A stretch of 64,000 nucleotides of DNA from Armatimonadota bacterium. GTDB taxonomy: Bacteria > Armatimonadota > UBA5829. The DNA is taken from positions 18,266 to 82,265 of the forward strand of contig JAMCYN010000027.1 in the NCBI GenBank assembly GCA_023474015.1. Reading direction: 5' to 3'. Under the pieces are notes generated by a model. That model was not told the origin of the DNA and did no database searches. It saw only the letters and a list, made by a program, of their open reading frames with translations. Positions 10,278-19,181 of the stretch are shown in pieces. The position numbers and the translations under genes were made by a program. The number at the start of each line of letters is the position of its first letter. Position 1 is the first letter of the stretch.

Positions 10278-10473
10278 GGCATCCCTTCCGAGTTTATGCT
10301 TGGTCTCCAGGGTAACATGGCCTAAAGACGGTGTCAAGGCGTTCGGATTGCTTGGGTTGTAGACACTCCTGATGCAAATATGCTATCCTTGTCCTGTTTA
10401 CAATCAAGCTGCGGTTGGCGAGGTTCCACGGGACCTCCGGGCATCGCTGCGAGACAGGAGGCAATGACGCGTC

Positions 10474-11697
10474 GTGATAGTCGTTCAAAAATACGGTGGA
10501 AGCTCTGTCGCCACGACTGAGAAGATCGCGGCGGTGGCGAAACGCATCGCCGAGCGCGCTAAAGAGGCGCAGGTCGTGGTTGTGGTGTCGGCGATGGGTG
10601 ATGCGACCGACGAATTGATCAGCATGGCGAAGCAGTTGTGCGTGATGCCGGATGAGCGCGAGATGGACAAGCTACTCGCGACGGGTGAGCAGGTATCGAG
10701 TGCCCTGCTGGCGATGGCTCTTATGGAGAGCGGCCAGTGTGCGGTGTCGCTCACCGGCGGGCAGGCTGGGATCATCACCGAGCGTATCGCCGGGAAAGCG
10801 CGCATCCTCAAGATCGACGGCAAGCGTCTTAAGGACGAGCTAAAGAAGGGCAATGTGGTCGTGGTCGCCGGTTTTCAGGGGATCACCGAGAACGTCAGTT
10901 GGGCCGATATCACCACGCTCGGCAGAGGCGGTTCCGATACGACCGCCGTGGCCCTAGCGGCCGCGCTGAAGGCCGACGCATGTGAGATCTACACCGACGT
11001 TGACGGCGTCTTCACAGCCGATCCCCGAATCGAGCCGAACGCGGTCAAGTTGCATGATATATCCTATGAGGAAATGCTCGAGATGGCCGGCCAGGGCGCG
11101 CGGGTTATGCACTCCCGCGCGGTTGAACTGGGACAGCTATATGATGTCGAAATCCTTGTCGCGAACAGCACCAGGGACGTTCCCGGCACGGTTATCAAGA
11201 AGGAGGACCCTGAAATGGAAGTACGCAACCCCGTCCGCGGGATTGCTCACGATACGGACGTAACCCGCTTCACCGTCGTGGCCGTCCCAGACAAACCCGG
11301 CATCGCCGCGAAGATATTCCACGCTCCCGCGCAGGCCAATATCAACGTGGATGTCATCGTCCAGAACGTCAGCGCCGCGGGTCACGTGGACGTGTCATTC
11401 ACGGTGGCCGACGCGGACTTCGAGAAAGCCAAGAAAGCCATCGAGCCGATTGTGGCCGATCTGGAGGCCAGGGAGCTTCTGGTCGATCAGAGCGTGGCGA
11501 AGGTCTCGATAGTCGGCAGCGGCATGCGCAGCAATCCCGGCTACGCGGACAAGATGTTCAGCGCTCTGGCGGCGGATGGAATCAACATCCTCTCCATTAC
11601 CACGAGCGAAATCCGCATCACCTGCCTCATCGAGCGCGAGAAGGTCAAGCAGGCCGTCCGCGCGCTGCATAAGGCGTTTGAGTTGGAGAAAGCATAA
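10474..11697 (+). CDS. lysC: Aspartate kinase
   Basis: This 407-residue monofunctional aspartokinase begins VIVQKYGGSSVA (the KFGG nucleotide-binding motif with a Tyr), includes TLGRGGSDTTAVALAAAL and TDVDGVFTADPR, and ends with two ACT domains (about residues 265-405). It catalyses phosphorylation of L-aspartate, the first step toward lysine, threonine, methionine and diaminopimelate; the ACT domains imply feedback inhibition. Start GTG 10474 follows an AGGAGG. It is monocistronic, and its 3' side abuts a palindromic element. Confidence 0.95.
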   Translation: MIVVQKYGGSSVATTEKIAAVAKRIAERAKEAQVVVVVSAMGDATDELISMAKQLCVMPDEREMDKLLATGEQVSSALLAMALMESGQCAVSLTGGQAGIITERIAGKARILKIDGKRLKDELKKGNVVVVAGFQGITENVSWADITTLGRGGSDTTAVALAAALKADACEIYTDVDGVFTADPRIEPNAVKLHDISYEEMLEMAGQGARVMHSRAVELGQLYDVEILVANSTRDVPGTVIKKEDPEMEVRNPVRGIAHDTDVTRFTVVAVPDKPGIAAKIFHAPAQANINVDVIVQNVSAAGHVDVSFTVADADFEKAKKAIEPIVADLEARELLVDQSVAKVSIVGSGMRSNPGYADKMFSALAADGINILSITTSEIRITCLIEREKVKQAVRALHKAFELEKA

Positions 11698-11701
11698 AAG
11701 G

Positions 11702-11773
11702 GAATTGAAGAATGCAGAATGAAGAATGCAGAATGGCCTCCCGTTGCAAGGTCCCTTCATTCTGCATTCTTCT
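11702..11773. repeat. Degenerate ATTCTGCATTC-type inverted repeat (family 2, copy 1)
   Basis: The left arm is made of AAGAATGCAGAATG repeated twice and the right arm is the complement CATTCTGCATTCTTC, around a GGCCTCCC-containing loop. A second copy is at 13736-13826 and an AT-richer analogue at 31624-31705. Confidence 0.8.
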
Positions 11774-11808
11774 ACCTCCCACAGGGGAATGCTAAGGATG
11801 GAGACCTG

Positions 11809-12408
11809 ATGAGCCACTTTTCCCGCATTCGGTTTATCTTGTGGTCCAGGCCGATTTTTCGGACCTGTGAGATCGTCTGCAACCACGCCGCTCGCATATT
11901 CGAGAAGAGACAGAGCCTGGCCAAAGCGCGCGCCGATTTGGAAGAGCTTAACCGCAAGCGGATGCAATACCAGCGCATCCTGAACCGGATCGGGAGCAGC
12001 CACGACCACGTCTGCGCGGAATGCAAGGGAAAGTGCTGCGGAGGGGCGCGGGAGCGCGACGCTTTCACCGACAGGGTCATCCAGCATCCCGAAACGCCCC
12101 ACCGCACCGCGCGCCGCAAAGAGGGCAGGATGGCGGCCTATGAAGTGGAGTGGAACGGCGCCAGGGGAACAACCGCTGTCGCCGATTGCGAGGTTGAGCC
12201 TGTCGAAGGGTATTGCCCGGAACTCACCACCAGAGGATGTCGCATTCCTTATGAGCTTCGCCCTATCCAGTGCACGGCCTATTTCTGCAACGCGACAGTC
12301 AACGAGCTATCGAAATCGGAGTGCCGCATCGGCAGCAAGGCGCTTGTCGGGCTGATGAAGGTCCAGGTGCGCACGGCGCTGTTGGCGTTGAGGTCAAGGG
12401 GTAGCTGA
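11809..12408 (+). CDS. Cysteine-cluster (YkgJ-like) protein
   Basis: The 199-residue protein has a basic coiled-coil-like N-terminal part, then a cysteine pattern CAEC-KGKCC near residue 70 and, about 75 residues later, CPELTTRGCRIPYELRPIQC and FC. This spacing resembles the YkgJ/Fe-S- or zinc-cluster family (UPF0153), whose function is not established. The start at 11809 follows GGAG; a longer frame runs back into the palindromic repeat and is rejected. It is followed by the converging M14 gene, which overlaps it by 15 bp. Confidence 0.7.
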   Translation: MSHFSRIRFILWSRPIFRTCEIVCNHAARIFEKRQSLAKARADLEELNRKRMQYQRILNRIGSSHDHVCAECKGKCCGGARERDAFTDRVIQHPETPHRTARRKEGRMAAYEVEWNGARGTTAVADCEVEPVEGYCPELTTRGCRIPYELRPIQCTAYFCNATVNELSKSECRIGSKALVGLMKVQVRTALLALRSRGS

Positions 12409-13842
12409 GAGCCTTGATCGCGCGCGATATGCTATCGCGTGCGAAAGAGAATCTCGGGATTTCAAATCCCCCATAGTTCTGTTCCGGGCGTCATCGGAGA
12501 TAACGCCCGATCGGTGGGAGGGCGAACCTCCCGCTGAGCCGCGCATCTTCATAGAGAGAAGTTCGGCAGGAGACCTTCGGCCTTGCTCAAGACAGGCCTC
12601 GCCCTCCCTTCCCTTCTCTCCACTTTCCACTCTCTGACTCTCCACTTCCCCGGCATATCTCGCCCGCAGTCGCCGATTGATCCAACTCTTGGATGTGATC
12701 GGCTTCGGTGTGTGCCTGAAGCACAGCGGACTGGTCTCGATATCCGCCTCCACATCGCACCTTCTGAACCGCCTCGACCACCTGCCTGCCTCCAACTTCC
12801 TGAACGGCTTCATTATGCACAGCAGCAGGCTGTAGCCTAGCCCCAGCAGGCCCGTGCCGTAGAATGTCGAGGCGAGCGCCGTGGGGTCGTCTTCGGAAAG
12901 CGGCTCCAGATAGGGCTTCACGGCCGACAGGCAGAACTTCTCCGACGCTGGTGAGAGTTCGACCCTGCACCTCTCATTCGCGGCGACCGACCGCGCCATC
13001 GTCAGAATTACGGACGAGTAGACGCGGTTCTTCGCCGGGTAGTCCTCGCCGAATGCTGTCTCGATCAAATACGCCGCGTAACCCTGGCACGTATACTTCC
13101 GATGGAACAGCCCTGGGTTGCTGTAGGAATGAGAGCGCGTGAGGGTGACGCCGACTTCGCGCCGCGCCTGCAGGGCCAGGAACTTCAGCGCCGACTCCTG
13201 CGCGGCGGACGTGCCCATCGCTACTTCGATCTCGTTGCCGGGGATACGCGTCGGCTCCGTCCACTCGTGAGCATCGATTAGAAGATGGGGTTTCCAAGCC
13301 CTGATTATCGTGTCAACGTGTCGCGCTTCGGGTGTGCTGAATATGCCCCAATCGCGGTTGATGTCTGTCCCTCCCAGGTTGAGACGCCGCTCCGCCGCGA
13401 CACCGTCGGGGTTTACCATCGGGACCACCACGAACACGCATTCTGAGAGAATCCCCGGATATACATCGGAGGCCAACCTGACGCTCAGGGACATAATAGA
13501 TTTGACGGCGGCATACTCGCTGCCGTGCTGGCCCGCGCAAACAAGTATCCGCGCCTTCTCGTCCGGATTCGCGGCGAAGTCTGAGATTACAAACGCCGGT
13601 ATGCACCTTCCCCCCGCCGACTTGCCGAACGGCAGCAGCCTCACATTAGGGGAGTTCGACAGCAGCCGAACCTGCCGCATCACCTGGTCGTAGCGATTGA
13701 CACTTTCGGCGCAGCTCGCCGCCGAAGCGCAGAGCAGAATGAAGTGCAGAATGAAGAATGCAGAATGAAGAATGGGGAAGAGGCCTCCCTTCATTCTGCA
13801 TTCTGCATTCTGCAATCTGCATTCTTGCGCCCTACGACTCAT
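12394..13842 (-). CDS. Secreted M14-family zinc carboxypeptidase, coupled to the flagellar operon
   Basis: The catalytic core (about residues 50-330) has the M14 zinc site HGSE (H106, E109), NPDGVAAERR and TDINRDWG substrate-site segments, DAHEW with the third zinc ligand and a glutamate in ETAFGED. The predicted signal peptide (about residues 17-44, with ILHSAFFILHF) is encoded by the inverted repeat at 13736-13826, and the C-terminal tail (GEACLEQGRRSPAELL onward) is encoded by the family-1 repeat at 12516-12608. Both ends therefore look repeat-derived. The ATG overlaps the flgN-like stop (ATGA), implying coupling. M14 enzymes remove C-terminal residues or cleave peptidoglycan stem peptides; the substrate here is unknown. 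Confidence 0.85.
   Translation of the reverse strand: MSRRAQECRLQNAECRMKGGLFPILHSAFFILHFILLCASAASCAESVNRYDQVMRQVRLLSNSPNVRLLPFGKSAGGRCIPAFVISDFAANPDEKARILVCAGQHGSEYAAVKSIMSLSVRLASDVYPGILSECVFVVVPMVNPDGVAAERRLNLGGTDINRDWGIFSTPEARHVDTIIRAWKPHLLIDAHEWTEPTRIPGNEIEVAMGTSAAQESALKFLALQARREVGVTLTRSHSYSNPGLFHRKYTCQGYAAYLIETAFGEDYPAKNRVYSSVILTMARSVAANERCRVELSPASEKFCLSAVKPYLEPLSEDDPTALASTFYGTGLLGLGYSLLLCIMKPFRKLEAGRWSRRFRRCDVEADIETSPLCFRHTPKPITSKSWINRRLRARYAGEVESQRVESGEKGREGEACLEQGRRSPAELLSMKMRGSAGGSPSHRSGVISDDARNRTMGDLKSRDSLSHAIAYRARSRLSATP
12516..12608. repeat. Palindromic interspersed element, family 1 (copy 2)
   Basis: Left arm GGGAGGGCGAACCTCC and right arm ending CCTCGCCCTCCC correspond to the element at 8059. 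The right arm is interrupted by about 24 bp containing CCTTGCTCAAGACAGG. It lies inside the 3' part of the M14 reading frame. Confidence 0.75.
13736..13826. repeat. Degenerate ATTCTGCATTC-type inverted repeat (family 2, copy 2)
   Basis: Repeated GCAGAATGAAGAAT units on the left (13736-13774) face CATTCTGCATTCTGC units on the right (13788-13826). It overlaps the coding start region of the M14 peptidase and supplies its hydrophobic leader. Confidence 0.8.
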
Positions 13843-14339
13843 CGCTGTCTATCCAGGAACACCGGCGTATCGTGCCGGTGGGCGGGGCCGTAGGCGGCGT
13901 CGAGCTTGCGCCGCTGGGCCGACGTGCGGAGGGCCTTGGACACGGACTTGAGTCTTTCCTTGAGGATTGCCTCACACTCGGCCTGACAGGTCATCACCTC
14001 GTCTGCCAGTGCCTGAGCGTCGGCGTGAAGCTCAAGGACCCATACTGCTGTGGCTTTCGATGCACCGTCGGTCCCGTCCGCCGCGCGCTCGGCTTCTCGC
14101 AGTAAAGCGTGCTCGCCTGCGTTTCGACCCCTGGAGATCGAGGCGAACTTGACGCATTCTTCCTGACGCCGCTCCAGAATTGCTCTGATATCGGCGGAGG
14201 GATCGCGCTGGAGAGTTACGCGCATCTCGCGGCCGACATCGGACAGCCGCGCGAGCGCGAGGTTTCTCTCCTCCAGCAACGAGGCGAAGCTTCTAAGGGA
14301 GGCAAGCGTGTCCCGCCTTCCGGACGCCATCTCGCTCAT
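13839..14339 (-). CDS. FlgN-like putative flagellar export chaperone
   Basis: The 166-residue, largely helical protein is translationally coupled to fliS (ATGA overlap at 14336-14339) and to the M14 gene downstream. Position after fliD-fliS, size and all-helical composition with a conserved Q(E/A)EC...LKERL region fit a FlgN or FliT-type chaperone that binds hook-filament junction or cap proteins. No diagnostic motif is visible, so the assignment rests mainly on context. Confidence 0.5.
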   Translation of the reverse strand: MSEMASGRRDTLASLRSFASLLEERNLALARLSDVGREMRVTLQRDPSADIRAILERRQEECVKFASISRGRNAGEHALLREAERAADGTDGASKATAVWVLELHADAQALADEVMTCQAECEAILKERLKSVSKALRTSAQRRKLDAAYGPAHRHDTPVFLDRQR

Positions 14340-14734
14340 GCCGCCTCCTTCATGTTCTCCGCCTGCAGGTTCTTCTCGGCCTGCCCCCATGCTTCTCGGA
14401 GATCTACCAGTATCTTTATCGCCTCTGCCAGCGCGGCCTGATCCTGGTTGATATTGGCCAGGTTCAGCTTCTCTATCACATAGGCATAGAGAGAGCGGAG
14501 CCGAGCGACAAGGACCGGGTCGACTTCTTCCTTGAGCGTTGACACAAGCTCGACCACAATGGCCGTGGCCTTGCTGATATATGTATTCTGTTCGTCTATG
14601 TTGTTCTCTTTGATCTTCTCACCGGCCATCCGGCTGAACTTGATTGCCCCGTCGTATGCCATAAGCAGGAGCTTGGCGGGAGAAGCGGTAAGTATCTGGT
14701 TTTGCTGATACTGTGCATAGCCGTTAGCTGTCAT
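14336..14734 (-). CDS. fliS: Flagellin export chaperone FliS
   Basis: The 132-residue protein has the FliS N-terminal signature (GYAQYQQNQILTASPAKLLL-MAYDGAIKF) and the helical bundle layout of the family. FliS binds the C-terminal D0 helix of flagellin in the cytoplasm and prevents premature polymerisation before export. It follows fliD by 11 bp and overlaps the next gene by 4 bp, a standard fliD-fliS arrangement. Confidence 0.95.
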   Translation of the reverse strand: MTANGYAQYQQNQILTASPAKLLLMAYDGAIKFSRMAGEKIKENNIDEQNTYISKATAIVVELVSTLKEEVDPVLVARLRSLYAYVIEKLNLANINQDQAALAEAIKILVDLREAWGQAEKNLQAENMKEAA

Positions 14735-14745
14735 ACTGCTGTACC

Positions 14746-16740
14746 CTAGTTCTGCTTAGTGAGTGCGCCAAGTTGCGCTGATAGATAATTACCCTGGTTC
14801 TGCAACTGAGCCAGTTGAGTTTCCATCCTGTTGAATTGCTCGTACAAACGATCCTGCTGAGACTGCATGCGGGTTTCCATGTCCGCGATGTCGTCATCAT
14901 ACGCATCGATCTCGGTGTTCAACGATTCCTGGGTGAACGTGAATACGCCACTGGACGAGGTCATGCTGGCCAACAAGTCCTTGAGCCCCGCGCCTACGCC
15001 CTTGATGAACCTGGCGCTCGTGGACATCGTGCTCGAACTCGTGGCAAGCACCGAGAGCCCCTTGACCTTGCTGTTCGCGTCCTCCGGATCGGCGGTGAGC
15101 ACCTGCCCGTTGCCCTTGCATCGCTCGCCGTTTATCGTGCCCGCGACATCCTGCCCCGCCGTACCCTGCCCGAGGCCGTTCTCGCCCGAGTACATTGTGA
15201 TGGAGACTTCCACCCTGCCCAGGCCCGAAGTCGCCTTGCCGGGGTCGAGCACGGCAAGGTTAGACGCGTCGCTGATGGCTTTGAAGTCGCGATTGCTCCC
15301 GTACTGAAGCGCCCGCAGGTTGAGATAGTAGTCTGAACCGTCCACGCTCTGGAATGCGCTCACGTTGGTGGTCGTGGAGGCCGCGTTTATGGTATTGATG
15401 ACTTGTGTGAGCGTCATCCCGGCGGTCAGGCTGATCTGCGTCGTGTTGATTGTCAAGATTTCATCGGCGTTGAGGATATCACCCGCCAGCCACGCCTTAC
15501 CGGCCCTGATCTGGGCCCTGGTCGCCGCCTGGGTGATATCGATGTCGTAGCCGGCAATTCCCGACGCCTTGGTGTCCGATGTAGAAGATGCGAGGCTGAC
15601 GTAGGCGCTGTCCGAGTCCAGCGTGGTGGAGAAAATCCGCGCCACATCCGAGGCGTTGTTTTCCAGCGCGCTCGACAGCTCGGAATCGTTGACGCTCAGG
15701 GACCCGTCCGTACCCAAAGTAATGCCGATGCTCGAAAGCGACGTATAGTTCTTTTTCGTCGGGTCATAGGGAATTCCCGATACGATGCCGGTGACCATGC
15801 TCTCCAGGTCCATCTGGACGGTCTGCAGCTCGAAGCTGCCCATCAGGGTCCCCGACTCGCCGGTCTGCGAATCATATTCAAACTGATCGTTGATAACCTT
15901 CATCAGGTCGTTGTACTGACTGACGAATGCCTTGATCGCATCTTTGGTCGTGGCGGTATCGCGGGCGACGTCTATCTTGACTGTTTTCGTGTTATCGGGG
16001 CTGATAATGTTGATGGTGACCCCGGGAATGATGTCGTTTATCGAGTTGGTGCTGCGCGTGAACGTGATCGATCCCATCTGGATCTCGGCATCGTCCGCGG
16101 CCTGTACTACTCTGGTTCCTAAATCCGTGGTGTCTATGTTGAGACCCGTCGTACCTGGATCGATGGTCATAGCGTTGGCCGTTCCAGTGTTGGTGCTTGT
16201 GATCTGCAGGGAGTAGGCCGGGTTCGCCGCCGTGCCCTCGTTGACCACGGCCGCGCGCACGGCCGCACCGGAGCGGTTAATCGCGTCCTTGACTCCGACA
16301 AGGGTATTGTTGTTGGAATCGATTGTGACCTTGGTGGTTACGCCGCTGACGGTGATATTGATGTCGCCCGCCGCCACGGTGGAGTCGAGGCTGCCGAAGG
16401 TCTGCGACGCTATCTGATGGCTCTTGGCACTTTCGTTTATACTGATGTAGTAGGTTCCGGGGGTGGCGTCGGATGTTGCGTTGACAGTAGCGATTGTTTC
16501 CAGGCTCGAACTTGCCTTCTTCCCCTGGAACCCGCTGGATGTGCCGATGGCGTCGCACTTGGTTTGGAGAGCCAGGACCCTCGTGTTGAGGTCCTGCCAT
16601 GCCGCGAGCTTAAGTTGAGACCGGGCCTTATCCGCCTGGAGCTTCTTCTGAGGCCGCCTGGCGTACTCCATGTATTTCGCGATGATATCGTCTACTTTGA
16701 GACCGGAGGCCAACCCTCCGATCGACATCGTTCCTGGCAT
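14746..16740 (-). CDS. fliD: Flagellar filament cap protein FliD
   Basis: The 664-residue protein opens with SIGGLASGLKVDDIIAK, the FliD N-terminal signature, and ends with the coiled-coil segment (ETRMQSQQDRLYEQFNRMET) typical of the C-terminal domain. The central region carries two hook-IN-like repeats (for example TINTTQISLTAGMTLTQVI). FliD forms the distal cap that guides flagellin assembly. At 664 residues it is on the long side for FliD, from enlarged outer domains. The ribosome-binding GGGGGAGG lies within the palindrome-containing leader at 16741-16830. Confidence 0.95.
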   Translation of the reverse strand: MPGTMSIGGLASGLKVDDIIAKYMEYARRPQKKLQADKARSQLKLAAWQDLNTRVLALQTKCDAIGTSSGFQGKKASSSLETIATVNATSDATPGTYYISINESAKSHQIASQTFGSLDSTVAAGDINITVSGVTTKVTIDSNNNTLVGVKDAINRSGAAVRAAVVNEGTAANPAYSLQITSTNTGTANAMTIDPGTTGLNIDTTDLGTRVVQAADDAEIQMGSITFTRSTNSINDIIPGVTINIISPDNTKTVKIDVARDTATTKDAIKAFVSQYNDLMKVINDQFEYDSQTGESGTLMGSFELQTVQMDLESMVTGIVSGIPYDPTKKNYTSLSSIGITLGTDGSLSVNDSELSSALENNASDVARIFSTTLDSDSAYVSLASSTSDTKASGIAGYDIDITQAATRAQIRAGKAWLAGDILNADEILTINTTQISLTAGMTLTQVINTINAASTTTNVSAFQSVDGSDYYLNLRALQYGSNRDFKAISDASNLAVLDPGKATSGLGRVEVSITMYSGENGLGQGTAGQDVAGTINGERCKGNGQVLTADPEDANSKVKGLSVLATSSSTMSTSARFIKGVGAGLKDLLASMTSSSGVFTFTQESLNTEIDAYDDDIADMETRMQSQQDRLYEQFNRMETQLAQLQNQGNYLSAQLGALTKQN

Positions 16741-16830
16741 CTTCCAACCTCCCCCAACCCCTCCTTGGCAAGGAGGGGAATCTTCCTTCCCTTCTAACCT
16801 CTAACTTCCAACCTCTAACTTCTAAATCGG
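16741..16830. repeat. fliD leader with palindrome and TTAGAAG-type tandem units
   Basis: A 10-bp palindrome (16758-16778, CCCCTCCTTG arms) is followed by four degenerate units of TCTAACTTCCAACC. The same GAAGTTAGAGGTT unit recurs at 29851-29884 and 34478-34497, each time at a gene end. Confidence 0.6.
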
Positions 16831-16884
16831 CCAAGCGACCGCGAGCGACGATCAGACTTTGTTGCGGTCGCTTGTGCCATTATT

Positions 16885-16912
16885 AGAGCGAGACCCCCGA
16901 AGGGGCCTCGCT
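16885..16912 (-). terminator. Hairpin terminator downstream of flagellin 1
   Basis: GAGCGAG pairs with CTCGCTC, with CCCC/GGGG extending the stem around a short loop; it lies 19 bases beyond the flagellin stop on the minus strand. The T tract is poor. Confidence 0.6.
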
Positions 16913-16930
16913 CAGGCTATTCGAGAGGGA

Positions 16931-18676
16931 TTAACCTCTCAGCAAGCTCAGTAACTGCTGCGGCGCGGAATTTGCTTGGGCAAGCATGGCTGTGCCGGCC
17001 TGATTCAGCATCTGCAGCTTGGTGAACTGGATCATCTCAGCCGCCATGTCCGTGTCGCGGATGGTGGACTCGGATGCCGAGATCATTTCCTTGGCTACGC
17101 TCAAGGAATTCACGCTACTTTCGAGGACGTTTACCTGAGTAGCACCGAGCGAGGACCTGATGTTGGAAACATCGGTGATCGCCTGGTCTATGATCTTGAT
17201 GGCGTTCTGAGCGCCCGTGGAGGTCGTAACGTCCATCGTCGAGATGTTTGCATTGGCGACCGCGCCATTACCGAGGTTATGGCTATACGCCGCGGCGATG
17301 TTGACGTCTCTGGTCTGGTTGGCGAACGCACCCACATGGAATGTGAGGGTGTTCTTCTCGACAGTGAACTGGCTGCTGGCTGCGCTGGTGGCGCTTCCGC
17401 CCGCTTCCGTCAAGACGATCTGGTTGCCGAGGCTGTCCTTGACGGTCAGACCGGAACCAGCCGTCCATGTGTTGTCGGAGACGTTGGTCGTTGAGCCGGC
17501 CGATGTCTGCGTGACCTTGGCCACGGCGTTCACGCCGGCATCGCTCGAGTTGGCCGTCCCTGTTCCCAGGAACATCGCGCCGGTGGTGACGTTGACCGTC
17601 GCCGCCGAACCGTAAGTCGTGCTATTGAAGTCGATCTTATTGGTGGTCGTATTGTATGACGCTTCGACTCCCGTCAGGCTCGTCTTCGCGTTAACGTTGT
17701 TGATGAACGTGTTTGCGTTATCGCCGGACGAGTAATCGATCTTCACGCCGTTGACATACAGCGATCCCGTGGCGGTTGCGAAGTTCCCCCAATCCACGCC
17801 TGTATGGCTTCCATCGGCGAACAGATCGGTTCCAGCCGTGGCCGTGTCGGTGGCGTAGAACGTGGTCGCCGCGCCGGAGGTCGTGGCGGAGAGCTTGATC
17901 TTGTTGGTGGTCGTGTCGAACGAGGCCGAGACGCCGGTTGTCGCCGACTCGGCGTTGATGCTGGCCATCAGGACGGCCACGGTGGTCGTGCCACTGGTGT
18001 AGGTGATGTTTGTGCCACCGATGGAGACACAGCCCGTCGCCAACAGGACCGTGCTGGTCCCGGCGTAGGTGGCGGTGCTGCTGACCGTGCCGGCCGCAAG
18101 CTCGGAATAGGTAGCGCTGCTGGCGAGAGTCGCCTTCTCGGCCGCGGTGCTCACCTCGACCTTGATGTCGGCGCCATTGATAATGCCGTTGGCGAACGAG
18201 AAGTCACCCGACATTACGTTGCTGCCGTTGATGAACGTCTTGATGCCGGCGGAACCATCGAGCAGCTTCTTGCCGCCAAACTGAGTCTCCGAGGCGATCT
18301 TGTTCAAGCTGTTGATGGCGTTGGTGATCTGCGACTGGTCGGCCTGCGCGGATGCCGAGTCGGTGGCGCCCGTGTTGGCCGCGTGCACCGCCAGGTCTCT
18401 CATGGAACGCAGGAGTCTGTGGACTTCGCTCAAGGCGCCTTCAGCGGTCTTTACCATGTTGACCGCGTCACCGGCGTTCTTGATGGCCTGTCCAAGGCCG
18501 CTCACCTGAGCGCGCAATTTCTCGGAAATAACCAGACCCGCGGGGTCGTCGCCCGCGTTGTTGATCCGGTATCCCGAGGACAGTCGCTCGATACTCTTAC
18601 CCAGAGCATCACTGGTTCCCGAGAGGGTGCGGTGCGCACCCAGTGCCGCTGTGTTAAGGTTGATTCTCAGACTCAT
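16931..18676 (-). CDS. fliC: Flagellin (paralogue 1)
   Basis: This 581-residue flagellin has the conserved N-terminal D0/D1 (SLRINLNTAALGAHRTL, IERLSSGYRINNAGDDPAG) and C-terminal D1/D0 (NVLESSVNSLSVAKEMISAS, STIRDTDMAAEM, ending QQLLSLLRG). The exposed middle contains hook-IN-type repeats: one around residues 215-260 with TNITYTSGTTTVAVLMASIN and another around 310-350. Between residues about 195 and 300 it is almost identical to paralogue 2, far more so than elsewhere. It is exported through the flagellar type III apparatus and polymerises into the filament. Confidence 0.97.
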   Translation of the reverse strand: MSLRINLNTAALGAHRTLSGTSDALGKSIERLSSGYRINNAGDDPAGLVISEKLRAQVSGLGQAIKNAGDAVNMVKTAEGALSEVHRLLRSMRDLAVHAANTGATDSASAQADQSQITNAINSLNKIASETQFGGKKLLDGSAGIKTFINGSNVMSGDFSFANGIINGADIKVEVSTAAEKATLASSATYSELAAGTVSSTATYAGTSTVLLATGCVSIGGTNITYTSGTTTVAVLMASINAESATTGVSASFDTTTNKIKLSATTSGAATTFYATDTATAGTDLFADGSHTGVDWGNFATATGSLYVNGVKIDYSSGDNANTFINNVNAKTSLTGVEASYNTTTNKIDFNSTTYGSAATVNVTTGAMFLGTGTANSSDAGVNAVAKVTQTSAGSTTNVSDNTWTAGSGLTVKDSLGNQIVLTEAGGSATSAASSQFTVEKNTLTFHVGAFANQTRDVNIAAAYSHNLGNGAVANANISTMDVTTSTGAQNAIKIIDQAITDVSNIRSSLGATQVNVLESSVNSLSVAKEMISASESTIRDTDMAAEMIQFTKLQMLNQAGTAMLAQANSAPQQLLSLLRG

Positions 18677-18739
18677 TTTGTTTCGATCCTCCCTGAATGC
18701 TTTCGCCAGTCCATGGCGTATGGGCGCTTGGCCCCAAGA

Positions 18740-18766
18740 TATCCCGGGCGTAATTCGCGTTCTTTA
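18740..18766 (-). promoter_or_regulatory. Candidate sigma-28-like flagellin promoter
   Basis: On the minus strand TAAA (18763-18766) is followed after 15 bases by CCGGGATA (18740-18747), close to the TAAA-N15-GCCGATAA consensus and about 65 bases before the start codon. One insertion relative to consensus makes this tentative. Confidence 0.35.
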
Positions 18767-19039
18767 GGTTACCGGTGAGACGCCCACACTCCGGAAACCC
18801 ATCTCCAATCTCGCTGAGGAGATCGGGGACAAAACCACGAAGCCGTTGGTATCGCGGCCACACTCAGGAAGTGTTATTATGCTATTCTGTGTCAATAAGA
18901 CTATCGACACGAACCATAAGACACTTTAGGTGGCCACGCTGGCTTCGCTGACTGCTCGGATACGACCTCCAGAGGGGTTTTTCCGCGTTAGCCTGCATAT
19001 TGGAACACTTTTTTCACCCTTTTTGGGTGACAGGCGACA

Positions 19040-19074
19040 ACAGGGCCTCCGGAGGCTTGCTCCGAAGGCCCTGT
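19040..19074 (-). terminator. Hairpin downstream of flagellin 2
   Basis: ACAGGGCCTCCGGAG pairs with CTCCGAAGGCCCTGT with one mismatch. It lies beyond the repeat at 19107-19176 on the minus strand and is a plausible terminator; the tail is weakly T-rich. The rest of the interval 18677-19181 holds the flagellin 1 promoter and no gene. Confidence 0.45.
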
Positions 19075-19106
19075 CGTAATAAGAGGAGGTTTAGTAATGG
19101 CGTTAC

Positions 19107-19176
19107 GGGAGGGCGAAGCTCCTGCTGAGCCTTGTGCCTCCGAAGAGACAAAGCTCGGCGGGAGCCTCGCGCTCCC
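19107..19176. repeat. Palindromic interspersed element, family 1 (copy 3)
   Basis: GGGAGGGCGAAGCTCC on the left and GGAGCCTCGCGCTCCC on the right match copies at 8059 and 12516. It ends 6 bp from the flagellin 2 stop codon. Confidence 0.8.
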
Positions 19177-19181
19177 AGGTA

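Noticed and set aside
11719..11808. N-terminal extension of the cysteine-cluster protein
   Set aside because: The extension translates the palindromic repeat; the ATG at 11809 with GGAG is the better start.
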